This document shows, piece after piece, positions 8,533 through 17,876 of a stretch of 64,000 nt of DNA. The notes below the pieces were generated by a model that was given only the letters and a program-made list of their open reading frames with translations, searched no databases and was not told where the DNA came from. Every line of letters starts with the position of its first letter. Position 1 is the stretch's first letter. A program made the position numbers and the translations under genes. Source of the DNA: JAFGBI01 sp964454025 (GTDB lineage: Bacteria > Myxococcota_A > Polyangia > Polyangiales > Polyangiaceae); the NCBI GenBank assembly GCA_964454025.1, contig CAYVRP010000020.1, positions 26,370 to 90,369 of the forward strand, written 5' to 3'.

Positions 8533-9659
8533 CAGTCGATCCTCCGCCGGAACTTCGCGGTGCTGAGCGCCACCATCGCGGTGGCGAACGCGGCGAGCGC
8601 CAGCAAGTTGGGCCAGTGCACGGCGAAGCCAGCGCCACGGAGCAAGACGCCGCGCAGGGCGGCGAGGTAGTGGGTGGCGGGCATCACCACCGCCACGGCC
8701 TGCAGCACGCGCGGCATGTTCGCGATGGGGAAGATGAACCCGCTCAGCAGCACGACCGGGAGCATCGAGGTCAAGAGGCCGACCTGGGTCGCGACCATCT
8801 GGTTCTTGGTCAGCACCGACACCAGCAACCCCTGGCCGAGCATCCCGCACAGGAAGAGCAGCGAGGCCAAGGCGAGCGCAGGGAGCGAGCCCCGGATAGG
8901 GACGTCGAAGACCCAGGCGCCGAGCGCCAGCACCAGCAGCACGCCGATGGCGCCCACCCCCACGTAGGGGACGAGCTTGCCGACGATGATCTCGTCCCGG
9001 CGCACGGGCGTCGTGAAGAGCTGCTCCATCGAGCCGCGCTCCCACTCGCGGGCGACGGTGAGCGCGGTGAGCAGCACGCACACCATGGCGAGGACGTAGG
9101 CCATCAGCCCCGGCACGATGAACAGCGCCGAGCGGCCGGCGGGGTTATAGAGGGTCCAGGTCTGCGCGACGAGGCGCGGCGCGCTGGCCGCGTCGCCAGC
9201 GCGCAGGGCGAGGCTCGCGATGGCGTCCGTCTTGTTGATGGTCTGCACGGCCGTGGCGGCGTCGATTCCATCGACGACGAGCTGCAGCTCAGCCGCCTCG
9301 CCGCGCCCCAGGGCCCGCGCGAACCCCCGCGGGATGAGGACCACGGCCACCGCGCGACCGCGGCGGAGGTCCCGCTCGGCATCGGCGATCGCCTCCGGCC
9401 GCGCGCTGACCACGAGCTCCCGGGAGTGAGCGAAGGTTTCGGTGACCGAGCGCGACTCGGGCGAGCGGTCCTGGTCGACGACGGCGATGGGGAGCCGCTC
9501 GAGGTCGAAGGTGACCCCGTACCCGAAGAGAATCAGCAAGCCCACCGGCAGGACGAGGGCCAGGAAGATGGTCAGCGGATCGCGCCGGATGTGGTCCGCC
9601 TCCTTCACCGTCATCGCGAGGGTGCGGCGGAGCGAGCGGACGAGCGCCCCGGACGTCAT
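8532..9659 (-). CDS. ABC-2 type permease (YbhS-like), first subunit
   Basis: 375 residues. An N-terminal helix ('TIFLALVLPVGLLILFGYGV') precedes a periplasmic domain beginning 'LPIAVVDQDRSPESR', followed by a C-terminal block of about five helices and the ABC-2 motif 'REWERGSMEQLFTTP'. It is a paralogue of the next permease; the two share the 'D.D.S.ESR' and 'E.G..eq...tP' landmarks. The start ATG overlaps the stop of the second ATPase (ATGA), and the stop overlaps the next start. Role: membrane pore of the exporter. Confidence 0.88.
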   Translation of the reverse strand: MTSGALVRSLRRTLAMTVKEADHIRRDPLTIFLALVLPVGLLILFGYGVTFDLERLPIAVVDQDRSPESRSVTETFAHSRELVVSARPEAIADAERDLRRGRAVAVVLIPRGFARALGRGEAAELQLVVDGIDAATAVQTINKTDAIASLALRAGDAASAPRLVAQTWTLYNPAGRSALFIVPGLMAYVLAMVCVLLTALTVAREWERGSMEQLFTTPVRRDEIIVGKLVPYVGVGAIGVLLVLALGAWVFDVPIRGSLPALALASLLFLCGMLGQGLLVSVLTKNQMVATQVGLLTSMLPVVLLSGFIFPIANMPRVLQAVAVVMPATHYLAALRGVLLRGAGFAVHWPNLLALAAFATAMVALSTAKFRRRID

Positions 9660-10597
9660 GCGGCGACCTCCGGCGCGGCGGCACCGCCGGCCGCCGACAC
9701 GGCGAGGAAGACGTCCTCCAGCGACACGGCGGTGGGCTCCACGCTGGCGGCGGGCAACGGCGCCAGGGCCGCCGCGAGCCCGGGCTGCGCCGCCGGTTCG
9801 TAGCGCACGCGTACGGCGGCGCCGAAGGGCTCCACGGCCAGGATCCCCGGCCTCCCCGCGACCGTCGCGCGCACCGTCGCGAGGTCGGCGCCCCGCACGG
9901 CGAGCACCGCCCCGGGGACCCACGCTCGCTTGAGCGCTCGCGGCGCGTCGAGCGCGACGAGCCTGCCTGCCACCATGAGCCCGATCCGCGAGCAGTACTC
10001 GGCCTCGTCCATGTAGTGGGTGGTGACGAAAACCGTGGTCCCGCCGCTGGAGAGCTCGCGGATGAGGCGCCAGAAGGCGCGCCGGGAGGCCGGGTCTACC
10101 CCGGCCGTAGGCTCGTCGAGGAACACGACGCGGGGCTCGTGCAGGATCGCCGTGGCGAGAGCGAGCCGCTGCCGGAGGCCCCCCGGGAGCTCGGCGGTGA
10201 CGGTACGCCGCACGGACCCGAGCTCGAAGCGCTCGAAGAGCTGGTCGCGCCGCGCCGCCAGGGCGCGGCCCTGCATGCCGTAGGCGGCCCCGAAGAACTC
10301 GACGTTCGCCGCCACCGTGAGGTCGAGGTAGAGCGAGAACCGCTGTGACATGTACCCGATGCGCGACCGCAGGGCGAAGGACTCCTTGCCCACCACGCAG
10401 CCGGCCACGGTCGCGCGCCCCGCCGTGGGCGCGAGCAGCCCGCAGAGCATGCGGATGGTGGTCGACTTGCCGGCCCCGTTGGCCCCCAGGTAGCCGAAGA
10501 TCTCCCCTCTCGCGACGGCGAAGGACACGTCGTCCACGGCGACGAAGCGGCCGAACGTGCGCCGGAGCGCGGCGACCTCGATCGCGTGCTCGCTCAC
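9656..10597 (-). CDS. ABC transporter ATPase, second (YbhF-like half)
   Basis: 313 residues from a GTG at 10597 that overlaps the first ATPase stop (GTGA). Walker A is GANGAGKS (about 38-45), the Q-loop is 'YMSQRFSLY', Walker B is 'VVFLDEPTAGVD', and the H-loop is 'VFVTTHYMDEAEYC'. The signature motif reads LPGGL instead of LSGGQ, so this ATPase site may be weaker than its partner. A C-terminal DrrA-type regulatory region ends 'SLEDVFLAVSAAGG'. In E. coli YbhF both ATPase domains are in one protein; here they are two genes. Supplies ATP hydrolysis for the ABC-2 permeases. Confidence 0.88.
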   Translation of the reverse strand: MSEHAIEVAALRRTFGRFVAVDDVSFAVARGEIFGYLGANGAGKSTTIRMLCGLLAPTAGRATVAGCVVGKESFALRSRIGYMSQRFSLYLDLTVAANVEFFGAAYGMQGRALAARRDQLFERFELGSVRRTVTAELPGGLRQRLALATAILHEPRVVFLDEPTAGVDPASRRAFWRLIRELSSGGTTVFVTTHYMDEAEYCSRIGLMVAGRLVALDAPRALKRAWVPGAVLAVRGADLATVRATVAGRPGILAVEPFGAAVRVRYEPAAQPGLAAALAPLPAASVEPTAVSLEDVFLAVSAAGGAAAPEVAA

Positions 10598-11583
10598 GCA
10601 GCGCCTCCCGCCGGCGACACGGCGGCCGCAATGGCGCTCGGACGCCTCATGGTGGACGGGGCCGCCGCGACGGTCCGCGCCAGGAACACGTCCTCGAACT
10701 CGGGCGTCACGGGGCAGAGCTCCGCGCCGAGGCTCGCCAGGGCTCCTCGCAGCGCCCACACCGAGTCCGCCTCCGCCACGACGCGGAGGCGCTCGCCCGC
10801 GGGCGACGCCGCGACGACCCCCGCCGCGGACTCGAGGAGCGCGTGGAGCGCCCCGCGGTCGCCGCCCCGCACCTCGAACACGGGGTGCTCGAGCTCGCGG
10901 ACCAGCCGCTGCGGCTCGCCCAGCGCGAGCACGCGCCCGGAGTGCAGCAGGCACACCCGGTGGCACCTGGCCGCCTCGTCCATGTAGGCGGTGGCGAGCA
11001 GCACGGCCATGCCCTCGCCGACGAACTCGTGCAACAGGTCCCAGAGCTCACGGCGGCTCACCGGATCGACCCCGTTCGTGGGCTCGTCGAGCAGGAGCAC
11101 CGTCGGCCGGTGCAGCAGGGCGCAGGCGAGGGCGAGCTTCTTGTACATCCCGCCCGAGAGCGCGTCGACGCGACGGTCGACGAAGGGGGCGAGGCGTGTG
11201 ATGGCGAGCAGGCGCGCGGAGCGCGCGGCGTATTCTCGACGCGACAGACAGTACAGCCGCCCGAAGAAGCGGAGGTTTTCGCCCACCGAGAGGTCGCCGT
11301 ACAGGCTGTAGTGCTGGGGCATCACGCCCATGGCGTCGCGCACGGCGGCCGACGTCAGCGGGTCTTGACCGAGCACCCGCACCGCGCCTCTCTCCACCCC
11401 GATGAGCCCCGCCAGGGCGCGGATCATGGTGGTCTTCCCCGCGCCGTCGGGGCCCACCAGGCCGAAGAGCTCGCCGCGAGCGACCGCGAGCGAGACGCCT
11501 CGCAGCGCCGCCACGCCGCCGAAGCGTCGCTCGACGCCGTCCGCCACCAGCGGCGGGTCACCGCTCACGACCTCGTTCGCCAT
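10594..11583 (-). CDS. ABC transporter ATPase, first (YbhF-like half)
   Basis: 329 residues. Walker A is GPDGAGKT (about 44-51), the Q-loop is 'VMPQHYSLYGDLSV', the signature is LSGGMYKK, Walker B is 'VLLLDEPTNGVD', and the H-loop position reads 'LLATAYMDEA', with Ala-Tyr where His is usual. The tail has the 'EFEDVFLA' ending of DrrA-like exporters. Thus this ATPase lacks the H-loop His while its partner has a changed signature, a pattern seen in asymmetric ABC heterodimers. It starts 18 bp after the membrane fusion protein stop and overlaps the next ATPase by 4 bp. Confidence 0.88.
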   Translation of the reverse strand: MANEVVSGDPPLVADGVERRFGGVAALRGVSLAVARGELFGLVGPDGAGKTTMIRALAGLIGVERGAVRVLGQDPLTSAAVRDAMGVMPQHYSLYGDLSVGENLRFFGRLYCLSRREYAARSARLLAITRLAPFVDRRVDALSGGMYKKLALACALLHRPTVLLLDEPTNGVDPVSRRELWDLLHEFVGEGMAVLLATAYMDEAARCHRVCLLHSGRVLALGEPQRLVRELEHPVFEVRGGDRGALHALLESAAGVVAASPAGERLRVVAEADSVWALRGALASLGAELCPVTPEFEDVFLARTVAAAPSTMRRPSAIAAAVSPAGGAA

Positions 11584-11601
11584 CGCCGCCTCCCGCTCGC
11601 C

Positions 11602-12636
11602 TCACCACCCGGTGGCGCGCACCTCGGCGGGCATTCCCGGGCGCAGCCGGTGCTCCGGGTTCGGCACCACCACCTCGATCGGGTACACGAGCCGATCGCG
11701 GTCGGTCCGCGTCTGCACGTTGCGCGGCGTGAAGGCGGCCTCCACGGCGACGGTGCGCACGGTCCCGGCGAAGGTGGCGCCAGGGTAGGCGTCGGCGGTC
11801 ACGGCCACGCTGGCGCCCGTCTTCGCCGCGGCGAGCTCCGCGTTCGGAAGGTAGAAGGTGACGGTGACCTCGTCGAGGTCCACGATCCGGACGAGCGCGG
11901 CGCCGCGCGCCGGAAGTTCGCCGACCTCGAAGAACACCCGATCGACGACCCCCGCGCGGGGGGCCACGACCTCGCAGTCGCGGCGCAGGATCCGGGTGCG
12001 CTCGAGCGCCGCCTGCGCGCTCGCCACCGCCGCCTCCGCGGCGCGAGCCTGGGCCTCCGCGACCAGTCCCTGCGCGTAGGCCGCCCCCGCCTGGGCCGCG
12101 GTCGCCCGCGTGGCCGCGGCCGCCGCTTCCTTCTCGAGCGCGAGGGACGCCGCCTCCGCCTGCGACTGGTCGAGCGCCGCGGCGGTGACCCCGTCGCCCA
12201 CCTGCTGGAGCCGCGCCGCCTGGCGCGCGGCGGCGGCCTCGCGCGTCTCGGTGACCTGCCCGCGCGTGCGGGAGGCGAGAACCTGCGCGTAGGCCGCCCC
12301 GGCAGTGCGGTGCGCCACCTTCACTGACGCGGCGGCGCTGTCCCGAGTAGCCTCGGCGGAGGCGACGCGCGCCTCGGCCTCGGCGATGGTCGCGTCGATG
12401 TCTCGACAGTCGAGCACCACCAGCCGGTCCCCGGCCTTCACCGACTGCCCCTCCTCGACCAGGATCTGCTCGATCCGGGCCGAGATCTGCGAGGCGACGG
12501 CAACCGCCGTCCCCTCGACGATGCCGGATCCCCCCGGCGGCGCGGTGAGGGCTACGGCCTGGAGGCGCAGCTGGTAGGCGATGGCGCCCACCAGGACGAC
12601 GGTGAGGACGAGGAAGACGACGAGCAGACGGCGCAT
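11602..12636 (-). CDS. Membrane fusion protein (HlyD/YbhG-like)
   Basis: 344 residues from the ATG at 12636. A single N-terminal membrane anchor ('LLVVFLVLTVVLVGAIAY') precedes a biotinyl-lipoyl-like half ('ISARIEQILVEEGQSVKAG'), a long Ala/Glu/Arg coiled-coil hairpin of about 130 residues, the second lipoyl half ('VVAPRAGVVDRVFFEVGEL') and a beta-barrel ending 'RLRPGMPAEVRATGW'. It bridges inner-membrane permeases and the TolC channel. First gene of the exporter operon, about 25 nt after the predicted start point of a sigma54-type promoter. No strong ribosome-binding site is visible. Confidence 0.88.
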   Translation of the reverse strand: MRRLLVVFLVLTVVLVGAIAYQLRLQAVALTAPPGGSGIVEGTAVAVASQISARIEQILVEEGQSVKAGDRLVVLDCRDIDATIAEAEARVASAEATRDSAAASVKVAHRTAGAAYAQVLASRTRGQVTETREAAAARQAARLQQVGDGVTAAALDQSQAEAASLALEKEAAAAATRATAAQAGAAYAQGLVAEAQARAAEAAVASAQAALERTRILRRDCEVVAPRAGVVDRVFFEVGELPARGAALVRIVDLDEVTVTFYLPNAELAAAKTGASVAVTADAYPGATFAGTVRTVAVEAAFTPRNVQTRTDRDRLVYPIEVVVPNPEHRLRPGMPAEVRATGW

Positions 12637-12672
12637 GAAACGACTCGCGGTGACGGGCGACCCGTCGTGAGA

Positions 12673-12687
12673 GCAACGACCGTGCCG
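12673..12687 (-). promoter_or_regulatory. Sigma54-type promoter of the exporter operon
   Basis: Read on the minus strand, CGGCACG-N4-TTGC. The invariant GG and GC dinucleotides are exactly 10 nt apart, as the -24/-12 rule requires; the consensus is TGGCACG-N4-TTGC. The expected start point is near 12661, 25 nt before the membrane fusion protein ATG. The adjacent NtrC-type regulator has the GAFTGA loop needed to activate sigma54 polymerase. Confidence 0.7.
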
Positions 12688-12769
12688 GCTCCGCCGGCGC
12701 GGCCGCGCGAGCTGATCGCGAGCGAGGACGTGCGAGACGACCAGAGGCGCGCCGCTGACGTCCGGGTTC

Positions 12770-12794
12770 CCGGATCCTCCGTCCGAGGATCCGG
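12770..12794. promoter_or_regulatory. Central palindrome, candidate activator binding site
   Basis: A perfect inverted repeat: arms CCGGATCCTC and GAGGATCCGG separated by CGTCC. Its centre is about 118-121 bp upstream of both predicted sigma54 start points, one on each strand, the usual distance for an upstream activating sequence. It is probably bound by the adjacent NtrC-type regulator. Confidence 0.6.
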
Positions 12795-12854
12795 AGGCGA
12801 GCGACCCGGGTGGCGAGGACCACGGCAGGCTCCCCGAGCCGTCGCCTTCGAGGC

Positions 12855-12872
12855 GCTCACCAGGCGGTGAGC
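12855..12872. promoter_or_regulatory. Second inverted repeat next to the plus-strand promoter
   Basis: GCTCACC-AGGC-GGTGAGC, perfect 7-bp arms, ending one base before the -24 element of the plus-strand sigma54-type promoter. Its position suits an autoregulatory or repressor site; its arms do not match the central palindrome. Confidence 0.4.
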
Positions 12873-12873
12873 C

Positions 12874-12889
12874 TGGCACCGAGGTTGCT
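12874..12889 (+). promoter_or_regulatory. Sigma54-type promoter of the kinase/regulator operon
   Basis: TGGCACC-GAGG-TTGCT matches the -24/-12 consensus at every conserved position, with GG (12875-12876) and GC (12887-12888) 10 nt apart. The start point would be near 12900, about 117 nt before the kinase ATG. Together with the minus-strand promoter it implies that the regulator controls both its own operon and the exporter. Confidence 0.7.
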
Positions 12890-13016
12890 TCGCACTCGCG
12901 TGGCGACCGGGCTCGAGCGCCCCCGGCACACCTCGACCATGCCCGCCTCACCCCCCCCCACACCTCCCCGCGCCGCCCGGCCCCGGCCTCGGGTCTTCGG
13001 GTATGCTGGCGGCCCG

Positions 13017-14434
13017 ATGGCGGCGTCCCTGTCGAGAGGGGAGCCCTCGGCGGCGGGCCTCGCCGCCGAGGACGTCGAGCGCGAGCTCCGGCGGCGGGTC
13101 TATCGCTTCTTCCTGCAGGTGCGCTTCGCGGTCGCGCCGCTCCCGCTGCTGCTCGGCAGCATCGTGGTGGTGTTCGATCCTACCCTCTGGCGTCGGATCG
13201 CGATCGTCTGCGCGCTTGGCGCCGCCGCGGTGTTGAGCACCCTCGAGGACCGAGCCGTGCGCCGCGGCCGCGACGTTCGACTCCCCCCCCGCCTGGCTGT
13301 GATCGCGGTCATCCAGGGAGTGGTGGTGCTCGCCACCGGCGGCGTCATGAGTCCGGTGGTGATGGCGCTCCTGGTGGTCTGCTTCGTCGCCAGCACCATG
13401 CCGGAGCGCCGGGCGGTCCGCCTGCAGATCGCCGCCGTCATCGCCTGGCTGTGGGTAGTGGCGGGGCTCGAGCTGTCGGGCGTCCTCGGGTCGCTCCTGC
13501 CGCTGCCCTTCCGCAACGGAGAGGGCGCCACGCCAGCCCCGCTGTTCGTGGTCGCGCTGCTCCTGGTGGAGACGATGCTCCTGCTGGTGACGCTGGGGCG
13601 GGGGGCGCACGTCCGGTTGGCGTTCAGCGACCTCTTGGCGCGCGAGACGTCCGCCCGCGACGAGTCCCTCCGCACCCACGCCGAGCGGCTCGACGAGCTC
13701 ACCCGGCTCGCCGGCGAGATCGCGCACGAACTGAAGAACCCGCTCGCCAGCGTCAAGGGGCTCGCCGCCCTGCTGGCGCGCCGCTGCCGTGAGGATCAGC
13801 AGGAGCACCTCGCCGTGCTCCGCGGGGAGGTGGATCGCATGCAGGCGACGCTCGAAGAGTTCTTGAATCTCTCGCGCCCGCTGGTCCCGCTCACCACCCG
13901 CGCGACGGACCTCGCCGCCCTGGTGACGGAGGTGGCCGCGCTGCACGAGGGGCAGCTGGCGCAGAAGCGGCTGCGGCTGGAGGTGCTCACGGAGCCCGGC
14001 GCGGACCCGACGGTGCAGGCCGATCCACGCAAGCTCCGCCAGGTCCTGGTCAACCTGCTGCAGAACGCCCTCGAGGCCTGTCCGGAGCAGAGCACCATCC
14101 GGGCGCGGCTTTCCGCGTCCCCCACCGAGGTGCGACTCGCCCTGGAAGACGCCGGCCCCGGCCTCGCCCCGGGGCTCTTGGCCCGCGCCTTCGAGGCCGG
14201 AGTGACCACCAAGCCGATGGGCAGCGGCTTCGGTCTCACGGTGGCCCGCGGCCTGGCCCGCCAGCACGGCGGTGAAGTCACGCTCGAGTCGTCCCCGGGC
14301 CGAGGCTGCGTGGCTACGCTGCGCCTGCCCCGCCTGCCCCCGGTCGCCACGTCAGACCCGATGCACCCGACGCCCGGCGAGCCACCGGCCGAGGCGACAC
14401 CCCCCTCCCTGGCGACCGCGCCGGAGGGCGCCCC

Positions 14435-14438
<4 letters not shown>
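13017..14438 (+). CDS. Membrane sensor histidine kinase
   Basis: 473 residues from the ATG at 13017. About five N-terminal membrane helices (roughly 30-165) have almost no extracytoplasmic domain, so the sensed signal is probably in or at the membrane. A short coiled-coil leads to the HisKA box 'AGEIAHELKNPLASVKG' (His237), then the N box 'LRQVLVNLLQNALEAC', G1 'LEDAGPGLAPG' and G2 'GSGFGLTVARGLARQHGG'. The tail is Pro/Ala-rich. It overlaps the response-regulator start by 4 bp (GTGA), so the two form one system. An in-frame ATG at 12939 would add only a Pro/Arg-rich leader. A TATGCT box at 13002-13007 could be a second, near-leaderless promoter. Confidence 0.85.
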
Positions 14439-15862
<1,424 letters not shown>

Positions 15863-15892
15863 CCCCGCGCTGGCGGCACGGGGGGCCGCACC

Positions 15893-17530
15893 TCACTTGC
15901 CCGTCTTCGAGCAGCGGATCGCGCAGGCGAAGTCGGTGACCTTGCACCCGCACTTGTCCACGGTTTCGGGCTTCGGCGGGGGCGGGGGCGGCGGAGCCGG
16001 GGGTTCCTCCACCTCCTCGAGCACGATCGAGTCGTCGCCCTTGGGCGCCTCTCGCTTCGCCTCCCGAGCCGGCGTCGGAGGCGCAGCGGCGACCGGAGCC
16101 TTCCGGAGCGGCGTCACCCCCGGGCGCGGGGCGGCGGGTGAGGTCTGCGCCCGGGCGCTCGCGTCAGGCGGCAGCTCCGGGGCCAGCTCGCTCGCCGCGA
16201 CACCCGACTCCGCGGGCGGCGCGGCCGGGGCCGAGGGCGTGAACGGCGTCACCTCGGCCGGGCCTGGCCGCGGGGAGGCCGGCGCGGCCGCGGGGGGCGG
16301 CCCCTCCGTCACGATCGCGGCCCCCGGCGTGCGCCCGAACAGCAGGAAGCTCATGAAGCCGCCGGCGAGCAGCGCGACCACGAGGGCGACGTAGCGGGTC
16401 GCGCTGCCCCGTCGCCGCTCGAGCGACTCCTGCCCGGAAACGGAGCGGGAGTCCGACACCGTGTGCGAGAGGGCCGCCTTCGCCGCCGTGGCCGAGTCGC
16501 TGAGCGGCTCGTGGTCGGCGGGCGCGGGCAGCGCGATCCGCTCGCCGCCGAGCTGATCGAGGGCGTGGCGGAGGGCGATGCGCCGCTGCTTGATCCGCTC
16601 GCCGAGGACGCGCTTGGCGAGCTGCCCCACGCCGGCGCGGGTGACCATGATGCGCTCCTCGACGAGGTACGCCTCGAGCGCCTTCTGCATCTGCTCCGCG
16701 GTCTGGAAGCGGCGCGCGACGTCGCGCTCGAGCGCCTGGAACACGATCTGCTCGAGCCGCGGCGGGTAGTCCGAGACGAGGGTCGACGGGGGCGGGATCT
16801 GGCCGCTGGTCACCAGCGTCAGGGTGTGCGAGGGGTTGCGCCCCTTGAACAGGCGGCGGCCCGTGGTCAGCTCGTAGAGCACGATGCCGAGCGAGAAGAT
16901 GTCGCTGCGGCGGTCGATCTCGCGGCCCATCGCCTGCTCCGGCGACATGTAGCCGAACTTGCCGCCGATCCGCTCGTCCTCGGGCCGCGCCTCCTTCTTC
17001 GCCAGCGCGCTCGCGACGCCGAAATCGACGAGCTTGGCGACGCCGGAAGGCCCGACCAGGATGTTGTGGGGCGAGACGTCGCAGTGCACGATGCCCCGGA
17101 GCTCCCCGTCCCAGCCGCGGAGCTCCTGCGCCGCGTGCAGGCCGGCGGCCGCGTCGGCGACGATGCGGACCGCCATCTCCGGCGGGATCGGCCGGCGCTG
17201 CCGGGCGACGTTGATGAGCGTCTGGAGCGAGTCGCCCTCGATCCACTCCATCGCCATGTAGAGCAGGCCGTGGCTCTCGGCGACCTCGTAGACCCGGACC
17301 ACGTTCTCGTGCTGGATGCTGCCGGTGATGCCCCCCTCGTTGAGGAACATGGACCGGAAGGTCGGGTCCATGGCAAGCTCCGGCAGCATCACCTTGACCG
17401 CGACGATGCGCTGCTTGCCGCTGCTGGGTGACACCTCCCGCGCCGCCCAGACGCTGGCCATGCCACCGCGCCCAAGCTCGATCAGGAGCTCGAAGGAGCC
17501 AAGCTTGGTGCCGAGAGCGAGCTGAGTCAG
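15893..17530 (-). CDS. Membrane-anchored Ser/Thr protein kinase, start uncertain
   Basis: The ATG at 17461 falls inside the glycine-rich loop (ELGRGGMASVW), so starting there would delete the ATP-binding loop. The same frame continues upstream through 'ALGTKLGSFELLIELGRGG' to a TGA at 17546-17548 with no ATG, GTG or TTG; CTG at 17530 is the only plausible in-frame start, used here (545 residues). An ATG in another frame four bases further up suggests a 1-base frameshift as the alternative. Numbering from the CTG: VAVK Lys46, 'HCDVSPHN' at 149-156 with Ser in place of the usual Lys, DFG at 169-171, 'YMSPEQ'. One membrane helix ('YVALVVALLAGGFMSFLLF') leads to a Pro-rich outer part and a Cys-rich tail. 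Confidence 0.82.
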   Translation of the reverse strand: MTQLALGTKLGSFELLIELGRGGMASVWAAREVSPSSGKQRIVAVKVMLPELAMDPTFRSMFLNEGGITGSIQHENVVRVYEVAESHGLLYMAMEWIEGDSLQTLINVARQRRPIPPEMAVRIVADAAAGLHAAQELRGWDGELRGIVHCDVSPHNILVGPSGVAKLVDFGVASALAKKEARPEDERIGGKFGYMSPEQAMGREIDRRSDIFSLGIVLYELTTGRRLFKGRNPSHTLTLVTSGQIPPPSTLVSDYPPRLEQIVFQALERDVARRFQTAEQMQKALEAYLVEERIMVTRAGVGQLAKRVLGERIKQRRIALRHALDQLGGERIALPAPADHEPLSDSATAAKAALSHTVSDSRSVSGQESLERRRGSATRYVALVVALLAGGFMSFLLFGRTPGAAIVTEGPPPAAAPASPRPGPAEVTPFTPSAPAAPPAESGVAASELAPELPPDASARAQTSPAAPRPGVTPLRKAPVAAAPPTPAREAKREAPKGDDSIVLEEVEEPPAPPPPPPPKPETVDKCGCKVTDFACAIRCSKTGK

Positions 17531-17840
17531 GACATCTCGATTCCATCACGCCTTCGGCTCGGAGGCCAGCCTCCGTGGCCGAATTCGCGGGCGCGGCGCG
17601 CGCAGCAGGCGCGACGAACGAGCGCCCGCGACCGGTGCCAAGAACGAGCGCGCGCGCCGCGGGGTCGGACGTTTGCGCACCTTGTAGGACCTCTGCCGGC
17701 GCGGACCGGGTGACGAGAGAAGCCTCGCCTTGGAGGCGTGCCTCAGCCCCCGCGAAGGCCCTCGGCCACGAGAGTGGTGGCGGCGCGAGCGGCCACGGAG
17801 AGCCCAGGACGGGTGACGTCCAGGGGGAGCGCGACCCGGT
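17531..17840. other. Divergent intergenic region, no gene seen
   Basis: Between the kinase (minus) and the glycosyltransferase (plus). It contains GC-rich sequence with no supported frame. The right end carries the glycosyltransferase promoter; no minus-strand promoter could be assigned. Confidence 0.45.
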
Positions 17841-17868
17841 TTGGCGGGCGGCGTCGGGGTGCTACCGT
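17841..17868 (+). promoter_or_regulatory. Sigma70-like promoter, near-leaderless
   Basis: TTGGCG-N16-TACCGT. The -10 box ends 8 nt before the GTG at 17877, so the transcript would start about 1-3 nt before the start codon. No ribosome-binding site is present. Confidence 0.5.
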
Positions 17869-17876
17869 CCGCCGCC

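Noticed and set aside
12810..13016. Longer N-terminus for the histidine kinase
   Set aside because: The extra residues are low-complexity and would overlap the predicted sigma54 promoter and its palindrome.
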